A stretch of DNA of 16,199 bases from Bacteroidales bacterium (GTDB lineage Bacteria; Bacteroidota; Bacteroidia; Bacteroidales; UBA932). Where the stretch lies: NCBI GenBank assembly GCA_017554135.1, contig JAFZIX010000171.1:1-16199 (forward strand), written 5' to 3'. Under the pieces are notes generated by a model. That model did no database searches and was not told the DNA's origin. It worked only from the letters and a program-made list of their open reading frames with translations. Both the position numbers and the translations under genes were made by a program. Below, piece after piece: positions 8,521 to 15,544 of this stretch (position 1 is its first letter; every line of letters begins with the position of its first letter).

Positions 8521-9632
8521 AGTTCGTAGATTCCGGCTTTTATCTTAACTGATATATCCTCGCATGCGATTATGCGGAAAGATGGTGCGGTCTTGAACAG
8601 GCGGAGACCGACTACCTCATCACCAGCCGTATCCCTGTACAATGGATACACACGCGGACGGCGGTCGTCAATCTGCAGTTCCAGAGAGCCGCAGAACTCG
8701 AGATCCACCGTCATTGCAGCGAAATCCCCAACTTCCACGGCAGGGCTTTGCCAGGTCTCCCCTGCTTTCAACTCGAGCGTTTTACACACGGTAGCAATTG
8801 GCTCGCGGCCATTGGTTTGGAACCAGTAGAAATCCGAGAGTTCGATGTCCGTGCCGTCATGCAGAGCCTTCTGCTCGTGAGGCGTAGGGAATATGGAAGA
8901 CTGTGTGACGCATCCCCCGGCTTGCATGGCACTTATATACGCCGCATCCTGCATATCATACTTCATAGTGCTCATTCCGCACCAGCCGCCTATTTCCTGC
9001 AGTTTTGCGATAGTTTCTTCCGCAGTCAGACGGTCAGGATCCCATAGTACAAGGCAGTCTGAAACGCTTCGGGCATACTTCATGGAAGGATAATTGCCGT
9101 CGAAGGCTATCCACCTGTCCCCCAATATCTTATGGGCAAGTTCGTAACTCTCAAGCACCTTACTGTGAAGCATCGGGATAATACCAGTCTTCTTGCAGGC
9201 CAGAAGCATATCTTTCAGCGTCGGGATGGGAGTGCGTTTGGCAGGGTCGGATGACTCCAGCACATAATCGCGCCGCAGGTCCTCGAAAAGCATGTCCGAC
9301 ACCCGCACAGGCTTCTCTATCTTCGAATAATCGGATGCATTCCGCATGGTACGGTTGATAGTGCCGTCGTGCATCACAACCATCACATTATCCAGGGTGT
9401 ACTTTACGTCCAGTTCGATGGCTGGATAACCATAACTCGCCGCCATTTCAATGCCGTAGGTGCTGTTCTCCGGGATAAAGTACTCCCCATCCGGTTCGCG
9501 CAGCCAGCAGCCCCTGTGAGCCACGGCGGTGCTGACGCCTTCCGGAGTAGTCTCTGCAAAGCGTTCCTTTACATAATTGGAAGAAGAGCAGGCCTGAAGA
9601 AGTATCAGGCCTGCAATCATCATTTTTTTCAT
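8517..9632 (-). CDS. Glycerophosphodiester phosphodiesterase-family lipoprotein
   Basis: This protein of 371 residues belongs to the GDPD TIM-barrel family, whose known members hydrolyse glycerophosphodiesters to an alcohol and glycerol 3-phosphate. The N-terminus has a lipobox-like LLQAC with Cys15, so it is probably lipid-anchored in the envelope. GDPD landmarks are His39-Arg-Gly41, PENSTYGIE (54-62, with Glu55-Asn56), Glu73 and Asp75 in IELDVKYT, and HDGTINRTM (88-96). In the next metal-binding strand, where the family usually reads E-x-K, this protein reads LHSK (about 155-158), so a His may replace the third metal acid. After the barrel there is a beta-rich C-terminal region (about 275-371) that I do not recognise. 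The start overlaps gcvPB as ATGA, making it the last gene of the glycine cleavage run. The family is sure; substrate and activity are not. Confidence 0.88.
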   Translation of the reverse strand: MKKMMIAGLILLQACSSSNYVKERFAETTPEGVSTAVAHRGCWLREPDGEYFIPENSTYGIEMAASYGYPAIELDVKYTLDNVMVVMHDGTINRTMRNASDYSKIEKPVRVSDMLFEDLRRDYVLESSDPAKRTPIPTLKDMLLACKKTGIIPMLHSKVLESYELAHKILGDRWIAFDGNYPSMKYARSVSDCLVLWDPDRLTAEETIAKLQEIGGWCGMSTMKYDMQDAAYISAMQAGGCVTQSSIFPTPHEQKALHDGTDIELSDFYWFQTNGREPIATVCKTLELKAGETWQSPAVEVGDFAAMTVDLEFCGSLELQIDDRRPRVYPLYRDTAGDEVVGLRLFKTAPSFRIIACEDISVKIKAGIYEL

Positions 9633-11074
9633 GCTTTCAGAATCGGATTTCTAGCCGCAGTGGTCTCATCCGGACGCCCGATAGGCGTATTATGAGGCGC
9701 GCCGTGGAGGATATCCGGATCCTCGGCAGCTTCTGCCGCAATCTTGCGCATCACAGCAATGAACTCATCCAGAGTCTCCAGCGATTCGGTTTCCGTAGGT
9801 TCAATCATTATTGCCTGGTGGAAGAGCAGCGGGAAGTAGATGGTAGGAGCGTGGAAGCCGTAGTCCAGCAGGCGCTTGGCCACGTCCAGGGTGGTTGCAC
9901 CGGCCTTGCCTTCGCGTGCGCCATCGTTAATCAGTCCGTCGAACACGAATTCATGCTTGCAAACGGAAGGAATGGGCAGCTTGTAGCAATCCTTCAGTGA
10001 TTCCTTAATATAATTGGCGCCCAGCACAGCCAGAGGGCCTGCGAGTTTGACATTCTGCTTGCCGAGCATAAGGATATATGCATAAGCGCGCAGCATCACG
10101 CCGAAATTGCCATGGAATCCCGAGGTCTGAGGTATGCGGAGATAAGGCAGGACCCTCTCCCCTACGCCCACAGGGCCGCTTCCGGGACCGCCTCCGCCGT
10201 GAGGGGTGGAGAAGGTCTTGTGCAGATTCATTTGCATGATGTCGAAGCCCATGTCTCCGGGGCGGACCTTGCCGAGCAGCGGGTTCATATTTGCACCGTC
10301 ATAGTAGAGCAGGCCGCCGCAGTCGTGCACTAGTTTGGCGATTTCGCCTATCTGACGCTCGAACAGTCCGAGGGTGTTCGGATTGGTCATCATTATACCG
10401 GCGATATCCGACCCGAGCAGAGGCTTGAGGGATTCGACATCCACCAGGCCGTCGGCTCCGGACTTCACCTCGACAATTTCCAGTCCGCAGACTGCTGCAG
10501 AGGCGGGATTGGTGCCATGTGCACTGTCGGGGACTATCACCTTCGTACGGGCGGCATCACCGCGGGCCATGTGGTATTCCCTCATCAGCATAAGTCCGGT
10601 GAGTTCGCCGTGGGCGCCGGCGCAAGGCAGGAAGGTGAAGTGTTTCATGCCGGTAATCGCCGCCAGGGCCTTGTCCAGGCCGTCTATCACTTCCTGTGCT
10701 CCCTTGACTGTCTCAGCGGGCTGCAGAGGATGTAGTCCGGTAAAAAGTGGATGATTTGCAATCTCCTCGTTGATTTTGGGATTATACTTCATTGTGCAGG
10801 ATCCCAGCGGATAGAATCCGGTATCCACGCCGAAGTTCATCTGGCTCAGATTCGTATAATGCCTCACCACATCCACCTCGCTAACCTCCGGCAGATCCAA
10901 CTTGCTCTGCCTCAGCAGTTGTTGTGGGGCTGCTCCGCAGATGCACCTCCTCTTCGCAGAAAAATGCTCATCGGTAGCTGCATCTGTCTTCGCAGCATCG
11001 AAAGAATCAGGCAGAGAATAACCGATTCTGCCGGGACGGCTGAGTTCGAATATCAATTTATCGTAGTACTTCAT
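9629..11074 (-). CDS. gcvPB: Glycine dehydrogenase (decarboxylating) subunit 2, GcvPB
   Basis: This is the PLP-binding half of a two-subunit P protein of the glycine cleavage system. Together with GcvPA it decarboxylates glycine and passes the aminomethyl group to lipoyl-GcvH in the cytoplasm. At 481 residues it has the usual length. The PLP lysine is Lys286 in [15 protein letters not shown], and other family marks are [13 protein letters not shown] (88-99), [10 protein letters not shown] (151-160), [11 protein letters not shown] (182-192), YYDGANMNP (257-265) and MIEPTETES (423-431). Compared with the Thermus-type protein I remember, the N-terminus has some extra residues around 30-52. The loop after PYLRIPQ (about 310-322) lacks about 20-25 residues that often read LD-x-DRP-x-SIGRV. 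The start overlaps the gcvPA stop by 4 bp (ATGA), as expected for subunits made in equal amounts. Confidence 0.97.
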   Translation of the reverse strand: MKYYDKLIFELSRPGRIGYSLPDSFDAAKTDAATDEHFSAKRRCICGAAPQQLLRQSKLDLPEVSEVDVVRHYTNLSQMNFGVDTGFYPLGSCTMKYNPKINEEIANHPLFTGLHPLQPAETVKGAQEVIDGLDKALAAITGMKHFTFLPCAGAHGELTGLMLMREYHMARGDAARTKVIVPDSAHGTNPASAAVCGLEIVEVKSGADGLVDVESLKPLLGSDIAGIMMTNPNTLGLFERQIGEIAKLVHDCGGLLYYDGANMNPLLGKVRPGDMGFDIMQMNLHKTFSTPHGGGGPGSGPVGVGERVLPYLRIPQTSGFHGNFGVMLRAYAYILMLGKQNVKLAGPLAVLGANYIKESLKDCYKLPIPSVCKHEFVFDGLINDGAREGKAGATTLDVAKRLLDYGFHAPTIYFPLLFHQAIMIEPTETESLETLDEFIAVMRKIAAEAAEDPDILHGAPHNTPIGRPDETTAARNPILKA

Positions 11075-12372
11075 AACGCAACCTCCTTTACAACAGCAAC
11101 GAGCGCATCAATCTCCTCCTTCGTGCGCTTCTCGGTAACACAGAAAGTAACATAGCCATCAAGCTCGAGGGCTGCGAAGAAACCGGCATCGAGGAGTTTC
11201 TGCTGCAGCACGGCAACATCCACCTTCGGTTTCAGGCAAAATTCCTTGAGGAAAGGCCTGCCGGGGAAGGCTTCTTCGAATCGTCCGGTCTTGAGGAGTT
11301 CGTCATAGAGGTAATGGGCGCCGGCGCAGGAGAGTTCATTCACCTTGCGGAGGCCTTCAGGCCCCATCAGGGAGAGATAAACCGTCGCCCAGAGCGCCAT
11401 CAGGCTCTCGTTAGAACAGATATTGGAGGTTGCTTTCTCGCGGCGGATATGCTGCTCGCGGGCCTGGAGGGTCAGCACGAAACAGCGCTTGCCGGATGCA
11501 TCCACGCTCTGGCCTACAATACGGCCGGGAATCTTGCGCATATAATCCTGCTTGCAGGCAATGAAGCCGGCATATGGCCCACCGTAACAGATAGGCATGC
11601 CGAGGGTCTGTGCATCACCTACAGCGATGTCTGCGCCCCATTCTGCGGGCGTTTTGAGCACCGCGAGGGCGGACGGATCGCAGTATTCAATCAGCAGGGC
11701 CCCTGCCTCATGCACTTTTTCTGCATATCCGGTGAGATCCTGAATCACACCGTGGCGGCAGATGGAAGGCACCAGCACTCCGGCCACATCCGGGCCAAGT
11801 TCATCCAGCACATCCCATGCGAATACCACCTCGATATCAGGATACTTCAGGTATGTCTTGACAACATCGAGCACATTCTGCATCAACTTGGTGGAAACAA
11901 TCACCTTGTTGCGCTTGCGGGTGCTGGCCACTGCCATACGGAGTGCCTCTGCGGCTGCTGAAGGGCCGTCGTACATGCTGGCGTTGGAAACGTCCAGACC
12001 GGTAAGGCGGCAAATCATAGACTGCCATTCAAAAATGTAGCGCAGCGTGCCCTGTGAAATCTCGCATTGATAAGGAGTATAAGCCGTAAGGAATTCGGAA
12101 CGGGAGGTGATGTAGGGAATTACAGCGGGCACATAATGGTCATATGCTCCCTGCCCTACAAACACCTTCAGTTTGGTATTCTTTTCTCCGAGTTTCTCGA
12201 AGAAATCACGCACCTGCTGCTCGCTCATGGCGTCCGGCAGGTCGTACTCACCCTGATAAATGAAATCCGCGGGAACATCCGAGTAGAGGCCGTCCAGATT
12301 GCGGACGCCTGCGCGCTCGAGCATCACGCGGATATCATCGTCAGTATGAGGGAAATATGAAAATCCCGCCAT
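11071..12372 (-). CDS. gcvPA: Glycine dehydrogenase (decarboxylating) subunit 1, GcvPA
   Basis: This is the subunit-1 half of the P protein, 433 residues long. It has the PLP-enzyme fold but lacks the PLP lysine, which is on GcvPB. Family marks include [14 protein letters not shown] near 5-18, [18 protein letters not shown] (77-94), [15 protein letters not shown] (96-110) and the [15 protein letters not shown] segment near 130-144. [20 protein letters not shown] lies near 300-319, followed by a C-terminal region ending in an Ala/Val-rich helix. It starts 6 nt after the gcvH stop, and its stop overlaps the gcvPB start as ATGA. The split P protein contrasts with the fused protein of about 950 residues in E. 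coli. No truncation or odd residue was noticed. Confidence 0.97.
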   Translation of the reverse strand: MAGFSYFPHTDDDIRVMLERAGVRNLDGLYSDVPADFIYQGEYDLPDAMSEQQVRDFFEKLGEKNTKLKVFVGQGAYDHYVPAVIPYITSRSEFLTAYTPYQCEISQGTLRYIFEWQSMICRLTGLDVSNASMYDGPSAAAEALRMAVASTRKRNKVIVSTKLMQNVLDVVKTYLKYPDIEVVFAWDVLDELGPDVAGVLVPSICRHGVIQDLTGYAEKVHEAGALLIEYCDPSALAVLKTPAEWGADIAVGDAQTLGMPICYGGPYAGFIACKQDYMRKIPGRIVGQSVDASGKRCFVLTLQAREQHIRREKATSNICSNESLMALWATVYLSLMGPEGLRKVNELSCAGAHYLYDELLKTGRFEEAFPGRPFLKEFCLKPKVDVAVLQQKLLDAGFFAALELDGYVTFCVTEKRTKEEIDALVAVVKEVAL

Positions 12373-12378
12373 GACTGA

Positions 12379-12756
12379 TTATTTTGCTATTTCAGCGTAG
12401 GCTGCTGCAGAAAGGAGGCTTTCGAGTTCTCCCTTGTCGCTCATCTCGACCTTGATGATCCAGGCTCCGTAAGGATCCTCGTTGATGAGTTCGGGTTTGT
12501 CTTCCAGTTCTTCATTGACAGCGACAACCTCGCCGCTGACAGGGGAATAAAGCTCGCTGGAGGCCTTCACGCTTTCGAGAGCGCCGAAGTCCTCGCCCTT
12601 GGTGACGCTGTCACCCTCTGCCGGCACATCGACATAAGTGATGTCACCCATTTCTTCCTGTGCGAAATCGCTTACGCCAATGATGGCGATATTGCCGTCT
12701 ACTTTAACCCACTCATGGGATTCGCTGTAGAGAAGCTCGTCGTTAATCTTGCTCAT
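12379..12756 (-). CDS. gcvH: Glycine cleavage system H protein (lipoyl carrier)
   Basis: This is the lipoylated carrier that moves the aminomethyl group from P to T protein and is reoxidised by the L protein. It has 125 residues, the usual length. The N-terminal YSESHEWVKVDGN (10-22), IGVSDFAQEEMGDITYVDVP (26-45) and lipoylation segment GALESVKASSELYSPVSGEV (58-77), with acceptor Lys64, are all standard. The C-terminal half carries NEDPYGAWIIKV near 92-103. The ATG overlaps the gcvT stop as ATGA, so translation is coupled. No lipoyl ligase or lipoyl synthase gene and no lpd gene lie in the window, so these must be elsewhere in the genome. Confidence 0.98.
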   Translation of the reverse strand: MSKINDELLYSESHEWVKVDGNIAIIGVSDFAQEEMGDITYVDVPAEGDSVTKGEDFGALESVKASSELYSPVSGEVVAVNEELEDKPELINEDPYGAWIIKVEMSDKGELESLLSAAAYAEIAK

Positions 12757-13853
12757 TTCTTATAGTTTGTTTGATAGAATCTTTTCTTGACAGTCTCGCC
12801 CGGGAATACCTTATGGCGTATCTGTATGTTGAGTTTGGTGCCGAGAGGTGCATAAGCAGCATCAATCAGCGCAAAGCAAATGCTCTTGTCGAGGGAAATG
12901 GAGTGGTATCCAGTCGTGACCACACCTACCTGGGTGCCATCATCGAGCACAACCGGATAGCCTGCGCGCGGAATGGCCCTGTCGGCGATTTCGATGCCGA
13001 CGAGTTTCTTGGCAACGCCTTCTGTCTTCTGCTTCACGAGGGCATCCTTGCCGATGAATTCATCCTTGTCCAGTTTGCAGAACATGGAGAAACCTGCCAT
13101 GACGGGAGAAATCTCAGGAGTAAGTTCATCTCCATAAAGAGGAAGGCCTGCTTCGAAACGGAGAGTATCACGGCAACCGAGTCCGCAGGGAACAACGCCG
13201 GCGGCAAGGAAGGTCTTCCAGAGATCCACTATCGCCTCGGGCGTAGCGTAGATCTCGAATCCATCCTCTCCGGTATAACCTGTGCGGCTGACAATCGCAC
13301 GTTTGCCGTAAAGTTCGGAATCCACGAAATGATAGAATGCAAGGCCGGAAAGATCCATCCCGAGCACCTTTGCGACAACTTCCTCGGAAGCAGGGCCTTG
13401 GACAGCCAGTTGGCCCCAATTGTCGGAATCATTGAGAATTCCCACCTCAAAGCCCTCGGCATTCTTCAGTATCCATTCATAGTCTTTTTCTATATTGGCT
13501 GCGTTCACCACGAGCAGGAATGCATCGGGAGCATATTCTTTATAGACGAGGAGATCGTCTACGGTGCCGCCGTCAGGGTAAAGCATCATGCCGTACAGAA
13601 TCTGTCCAGGCTCCATGGGACGGACATCGTTGGTGAAGATATGGTTCACGAATGCCTCTGCCTGAGGACCGTTGACAAATATCTCGCCCATATGGGAGAC
13701 ATCGAACATGCCTACCTGATGGCGGACTGCGTTGTGCTCCTCGGTAATCGAACTATATTGAATGGGCATGTCGAAGCCCGCGAAAGGGCTCATCTTTGCT
13801 CCAAGGGCAAGATGCTCGCCATGGAGACATGTAATTTTCAACTGGTTATCCAT
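12753..13853 (-). CDS. gcvT: Glycine cleavage system T protein (aminomethyltransferase)
   Basis: GcvT releases ammonia from aminomethyl-lipoyl-GcvH and makes 5,10-methylene-tetrahydrofolate. The protein has 366 residues, the standard length. Signatures are MFDVSHMGEI (49-58), YPDGGTVDDLLVYK (92-105, with the catalytic-type Asp at 99/100), VVNAANIEKDYEWI near 114-127, SRTGYTGEDGFEIY (about 191-204), RDTLRFEAGLPLYGDEL near 228-244 and the C-terminal RHKVFPGETVKKRFYQTNYK. It starts 2 nt after the unknown upstream gene and overlaps gcvH by 4 bp. The opposite strand carries an equally long open frame, which is a shadow of the codon pattern. Confidence 0.98.
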   Translation of the reverse strand: MDNQLKITCLHGEHLALGAKMSPFAGFDMPIQYSSITEEHNAVRHQVGMFDVSHMGEIFVNGPQAEAFVNHIFTNDVRPMEPGQILYGMMLYPDGGTVDDLLVYKEYAPDAFLLVVNAANIEKDYEWILKNAEGFEVGILNDSDNWGQLAVQGPASEEVVAKVLGMDLSGLAFYHFVDSELYGKRAIVSRTGYTGEDGFEIYATPEAIVDLWKTFLAAGVVPCGLGCRDTLRFEAGLPLYGDELTPEISPVMAGFSMFCKLDKDEFIGKDALVKQKTEGVAKKLVGIEIADRAIPRAGYPVVLDDGTQVGVVTTGYHSISLDKSICFALIDAAYAPLGTKLNIQIRHKVFPGETVKKRFYQTNYKK

Positions 13854-13855
13854 AT

Positions 13856-14326
13856 TTAGCGTCTGATCAATTCCAGATCTTTCTTCAGTATAAGTTTTGG
13901 ATCCATCAAGGCAACCTTTTGGAAAAGTTGGACCTGCCGGCCCAGGGAAAGATAGACTTTATCTTCGTGGCCACCTTTTCTCCACCACTTGTAAAAGCCG
14001 AGGGGATCGTTTTCAAAAGGAATGCTTGCAACGATACCGCTGCTGTATCCGGGGTAATCGATAATCAGTTTAAGACCGACGAAACGCTTGTAATAATCCG
14101 GATCGGCCTTGCGGAGTTTGCTCTCGAGGGGACGGAGGACTTCCATCTCATCTACCTTGAGACACTTCTCCTTGACTATCATTTTGTGGATGCGTATAGG
14201 ATCGACTGCAATCCAGACGCCCATTTTCAGCGTCGTTGCTTCCCCCTCCCCGGTGTCGAGTGTCAACTCGTCCATCGAGAAATAGACCTTTTCAGAATCC
14301 AGAGGAAATATTGCTTGATCGGCCAT
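13856..14326 (-). CDS. Unknown cytoplasmic protein, first gene of the glycine cleavage run
   Basis: I do not recognise this 156-residue protein. It has no signal peptide, membrane segment or cysteine. It alternates charged and hydrophobic stretches suggesting a mixed alpha/beta fold. Residues 1-35 hold acidic strands (VYFSMDELTLDTGEGEATT); residues 40-65 contain WIAVDPIRIHKMIVKEKC-like basic strands; residues 75-120 include RFVGLKLIIDYPGYSSGIVA and GFYKWWRKGGHED; and the C-terminus is rich in Lys and Leu. Its stop lies 2 nt before the gcvT ATG, and a candidate promoter stands upstream, so it is the leading gene of the operon. That position suggests a link to glycine or one-carbon metabolism, or only a shared promoter. 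The open frame, codon pattern and tight spacing make it a real gene; the function is unknown. Confidence 0.8.
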   Translation of the reverse strand: MADQAIFPLDSEKVYFSMDELTLDTGEGEATTLKMGVWIAVDPIRIHKMIVKEKCLKVDEMEVLRPLESKLRKADPDYYKRFVGLKLIIDYPGYSSGIVASIPFENDPLGFYKWWRKGGHEDKVYLSLGRQVQLFQKVALMDPKLILKKDLELIRR

Positions 14327-14345
14327 ATACTCTAACTGAATCAGG

Positions 14346-14353
14346 CAAATTTA
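14346..14353 (-). promoter_or_regulatory. Candidate -7 box (TAAATTTG) for the glycine cleavage operon
   Basis: The minus strand reads TAAATTTG, matching TAnnTTTG, 19 nt upstream of the ATG at 14326. Transcription would start about 12-16 nt before the gene, leaving no room for a glycine riboswitch. A 9-T run (14356-14364 on the plus strand) lies just upstream in this direction and may act as an A-tract element. No -33 TTTG is visible at the usual spacing. Confidence 0.45.
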
Positions 14354-14374
14354 GGTTTTTTTTTCAATTTTTCC

Positions 14375-14382
14375 TAATTTTG
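14375..14382 (+). promoter_or_regulatory. Candidate -7 box (TAATTTTG) for the arginase-like gene
   Basis: TAATTTTG matches TAnnTTTG and ends 6 nt before the ATG at 14389, the same spacing as the M23 gene. If real, the mRNA has a leader of only a few nucleotides. A downstream start at Met8 (14410) would give a leader of about 25 nt and cannot be excluded. This promoter and the one for the glycine cleavage operon share a 62-bp divergent region. Confidence 0.5.
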
Positions 14383-14388
14383 GCGTGA

Positions 14389-14997
14389 ATGAAATCGGTT
14401 TTGGTGCATATGAGCAGCCTTTTTTTCGACGAAAACTGGTCGCCGGAAGGGGCTGTTTCTGTTGATCTCCGTCATCTGGAAGGGACGACATGCTATTGCG
14501 ATGCTACTGCGGAAGATATAATCGTGCGTGCTTTCAATCCCCTGCCACTCAATGCTTTACACTGGATTGACGGGGGCGATTTCCACTATCTCAGCGATAT
14601 TTGGATGAGGAGGCTGGAGACACCTGTAAAACTGGTTTTATTCGATAATCATCCTGATGACCAGGAACCTGTTTTCGGGAACGAAATCCTTTCCTGCGGC
14701 GGCTGGGTTGCTCATTCCAGGCGTTTCAACCCCATACTTAGAGATGATGCGGAAAATGTCTGGCTCAGCATAGACCTGGATTATCTTTCCCGAGATTATG
14801 CCCGCACAAATTGGAATCAGGGAGATGCTACCCTGCAGCAACTTCTGGATAATATTTCAGATGCTCTGGACGGCAAGCGCCTTGCAGGCGTGGATATATG
14901 CGGTGGAATAACCTCTGCACAGGGAGGCTGTGCAGAGGATTATGCCATAAACCTCAGGACCAGGACGGCCCTTCAGGAATTCTTCAGATCGATTTAG
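14389..14997 (+). CDS. Arginase-fold-like metalloprotein (ureohydrolase-like), substrate unknown
   Basis: This 202-residue cytoplasmic protein carries arginase-like metal-site motifs: IDGGDFHYLS (60-69), LFDNHPDDQEP (84-94) with Asp86-x-His88-x-Asp90, LSIDLDYLS (126-134) with Asp129-x-Asp131, and AGVDICGG (166-173). In arginases the matching motifs are GGDH, D-x-H-x-D and S-x-D-x-D-x-x-D-P. A dimetal site therefore looks largely kept, but the His after GGD is moved by one residue (GGDFH) and the DP after SIDLD is missing. At about 200 residues it is shorter than the 300 of true arginases and lacks the specificity loops I know, so the substrate is unlikely to be arginine. It resembles UPF0489-type arginase-like proteins. 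The gene is monocistronic, faces the glycine cleavage operon, and its 3' end overlaps the convergent LytTR gene by 14 bp. Activity is inferred. Confidence 0.72.
   Translation: MKSVLVHMSSLFFDENWSPEGAVSVDLRHLEGTTCYCDATAEDIIVRAFNPLPLNALHWIDGGDFHYLSDIWMRRLETPVKLVLFDNHPDDQEPVFGNEILSCGGWVAHSRRFNPILRDDAENVWLSIDLDYLSRDYARTNWNQGDATLQQLLDNISDALDGKRLAGVDICGGITSAQGGCAEDYAINLRTRTALQEFFRSI
14912..14938. other. Perfect 10-bp inverted repeat with 7-nt loop
   Basis: CCTCTGCACA (14912-14921) and TGTGCAGAGG (14929-14938) are exact reverse complements around the loop GGGAGGC. The repeat lies in the last part of the arginase-like coding sequence, 45 nt beyond the stop of the LytTR gene in the minus direction. 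It could serve as a termination or RNA-processing hairpin for the minus-strand transcript, but no T run follows in either direction. It could also be coincidence. Confidence 0.5.
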
Positions 14998-15538
14998 AAA
15001 GTTCCTCGTAGTATTTCCTGGACACCGGAATGCCGGGCAGACCGCTTTCATCAAGTTCGGCAAATACCAGACCTCCGCTTTCTTTCCTCAATAATGTAAC
15101 GTGCTCAGGGTTAATGTAGAAGGAGCGCTGGCAGCGTATAAAACCATTGTCTGAGGCAATCTTCCCGAGGGAAGACATTGTCGCCCTCAATTCATACTTA
15201 TTCACCTTGCCATCGTCCAGATAATGGATATCGACATAGTTTTCCCTTGCCTCAATAAAAAGCACGTCCGAGGGCGCTACTGTCAGTTTAGGCCTCTGGT
15301 ATATGTCCAGGAAACTTATCGTTTCCGCTTTAGGCGCCTCTTCCACTACCTCCTTTCCACTCCTGGCCTTAAATGACGCCAGGACATAGATGATAGTGAC
15401 AATCAGGTAAGGAACCAGGAACAGCAAGCACTCCTGCAACCTGAGCGGTTCATAAACCAGGACAAATACGAGAAACAGTATGGGGCACACTGCCAGGAAC
15501 AGTAACTGTGCCCCCCTGCTAAAGATCATCTTGGACAT
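14984..15538 (-). CDS. Membrane-anchored LytTR-domain transcription factor
   Basis: This 184-residue protein has two hydrophobic helices (about 12-29 and 36-55), then a linker (about 56-80) and a LytTR DNA-binding domain (about 83-180). LytTR marks are SDVLFIEARENYVDIHY (90-106), ELRATMSSLGKI (116-127), FIRCQRSFYINPEHV (133-147) and IPVSRKYYEEL (170-180). There is no receiver or kinase domain, so it is not a standard two-component regulator; it may sense something in the membrane or be controlled by a partner. It starts 6 nt after the TrpB2-type gene and is probably co-transcribed with it. Its 3' end overlaps the convergent arginase-like gene by 14 bp. Its DNA targets are unknown; no obvious paired LytTR repeat was found in the gaps here. 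Confidence 0.9.
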   Translation of the reverse strand: MSKMIFSRGAQLLFLAVCPILFLVFVLVYEPLRLQECLLFLVPYLIVTIIYVLASFKARSGKEVVEEAPKAETISFLDIYQRPKLTVAPSDVLFIEARENYVDIHYLDDGKVNKYELRATMSSLGKIASDNGFIRCQRSFYINPEHVTLLRKESGGLVFAELDESGLPGIPVSRKYYEELSKSI

Positions 15539-15544
15539 TAGATT

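Noticed and set aside
12771..13859. A 362-codon open frame on the strand opposite gcvT
   Set aside because: gcvT is a full-length, motif-perfect gene, and the opposite frame shows no recognisable protein. Such frames arise from codon bias.
14327..14388. Glycine riboswitch before the glycine cleavage operon
   Set aside because: The gap is only 62 bp and the inferred leader about 15 nt, too short for the aptamer.
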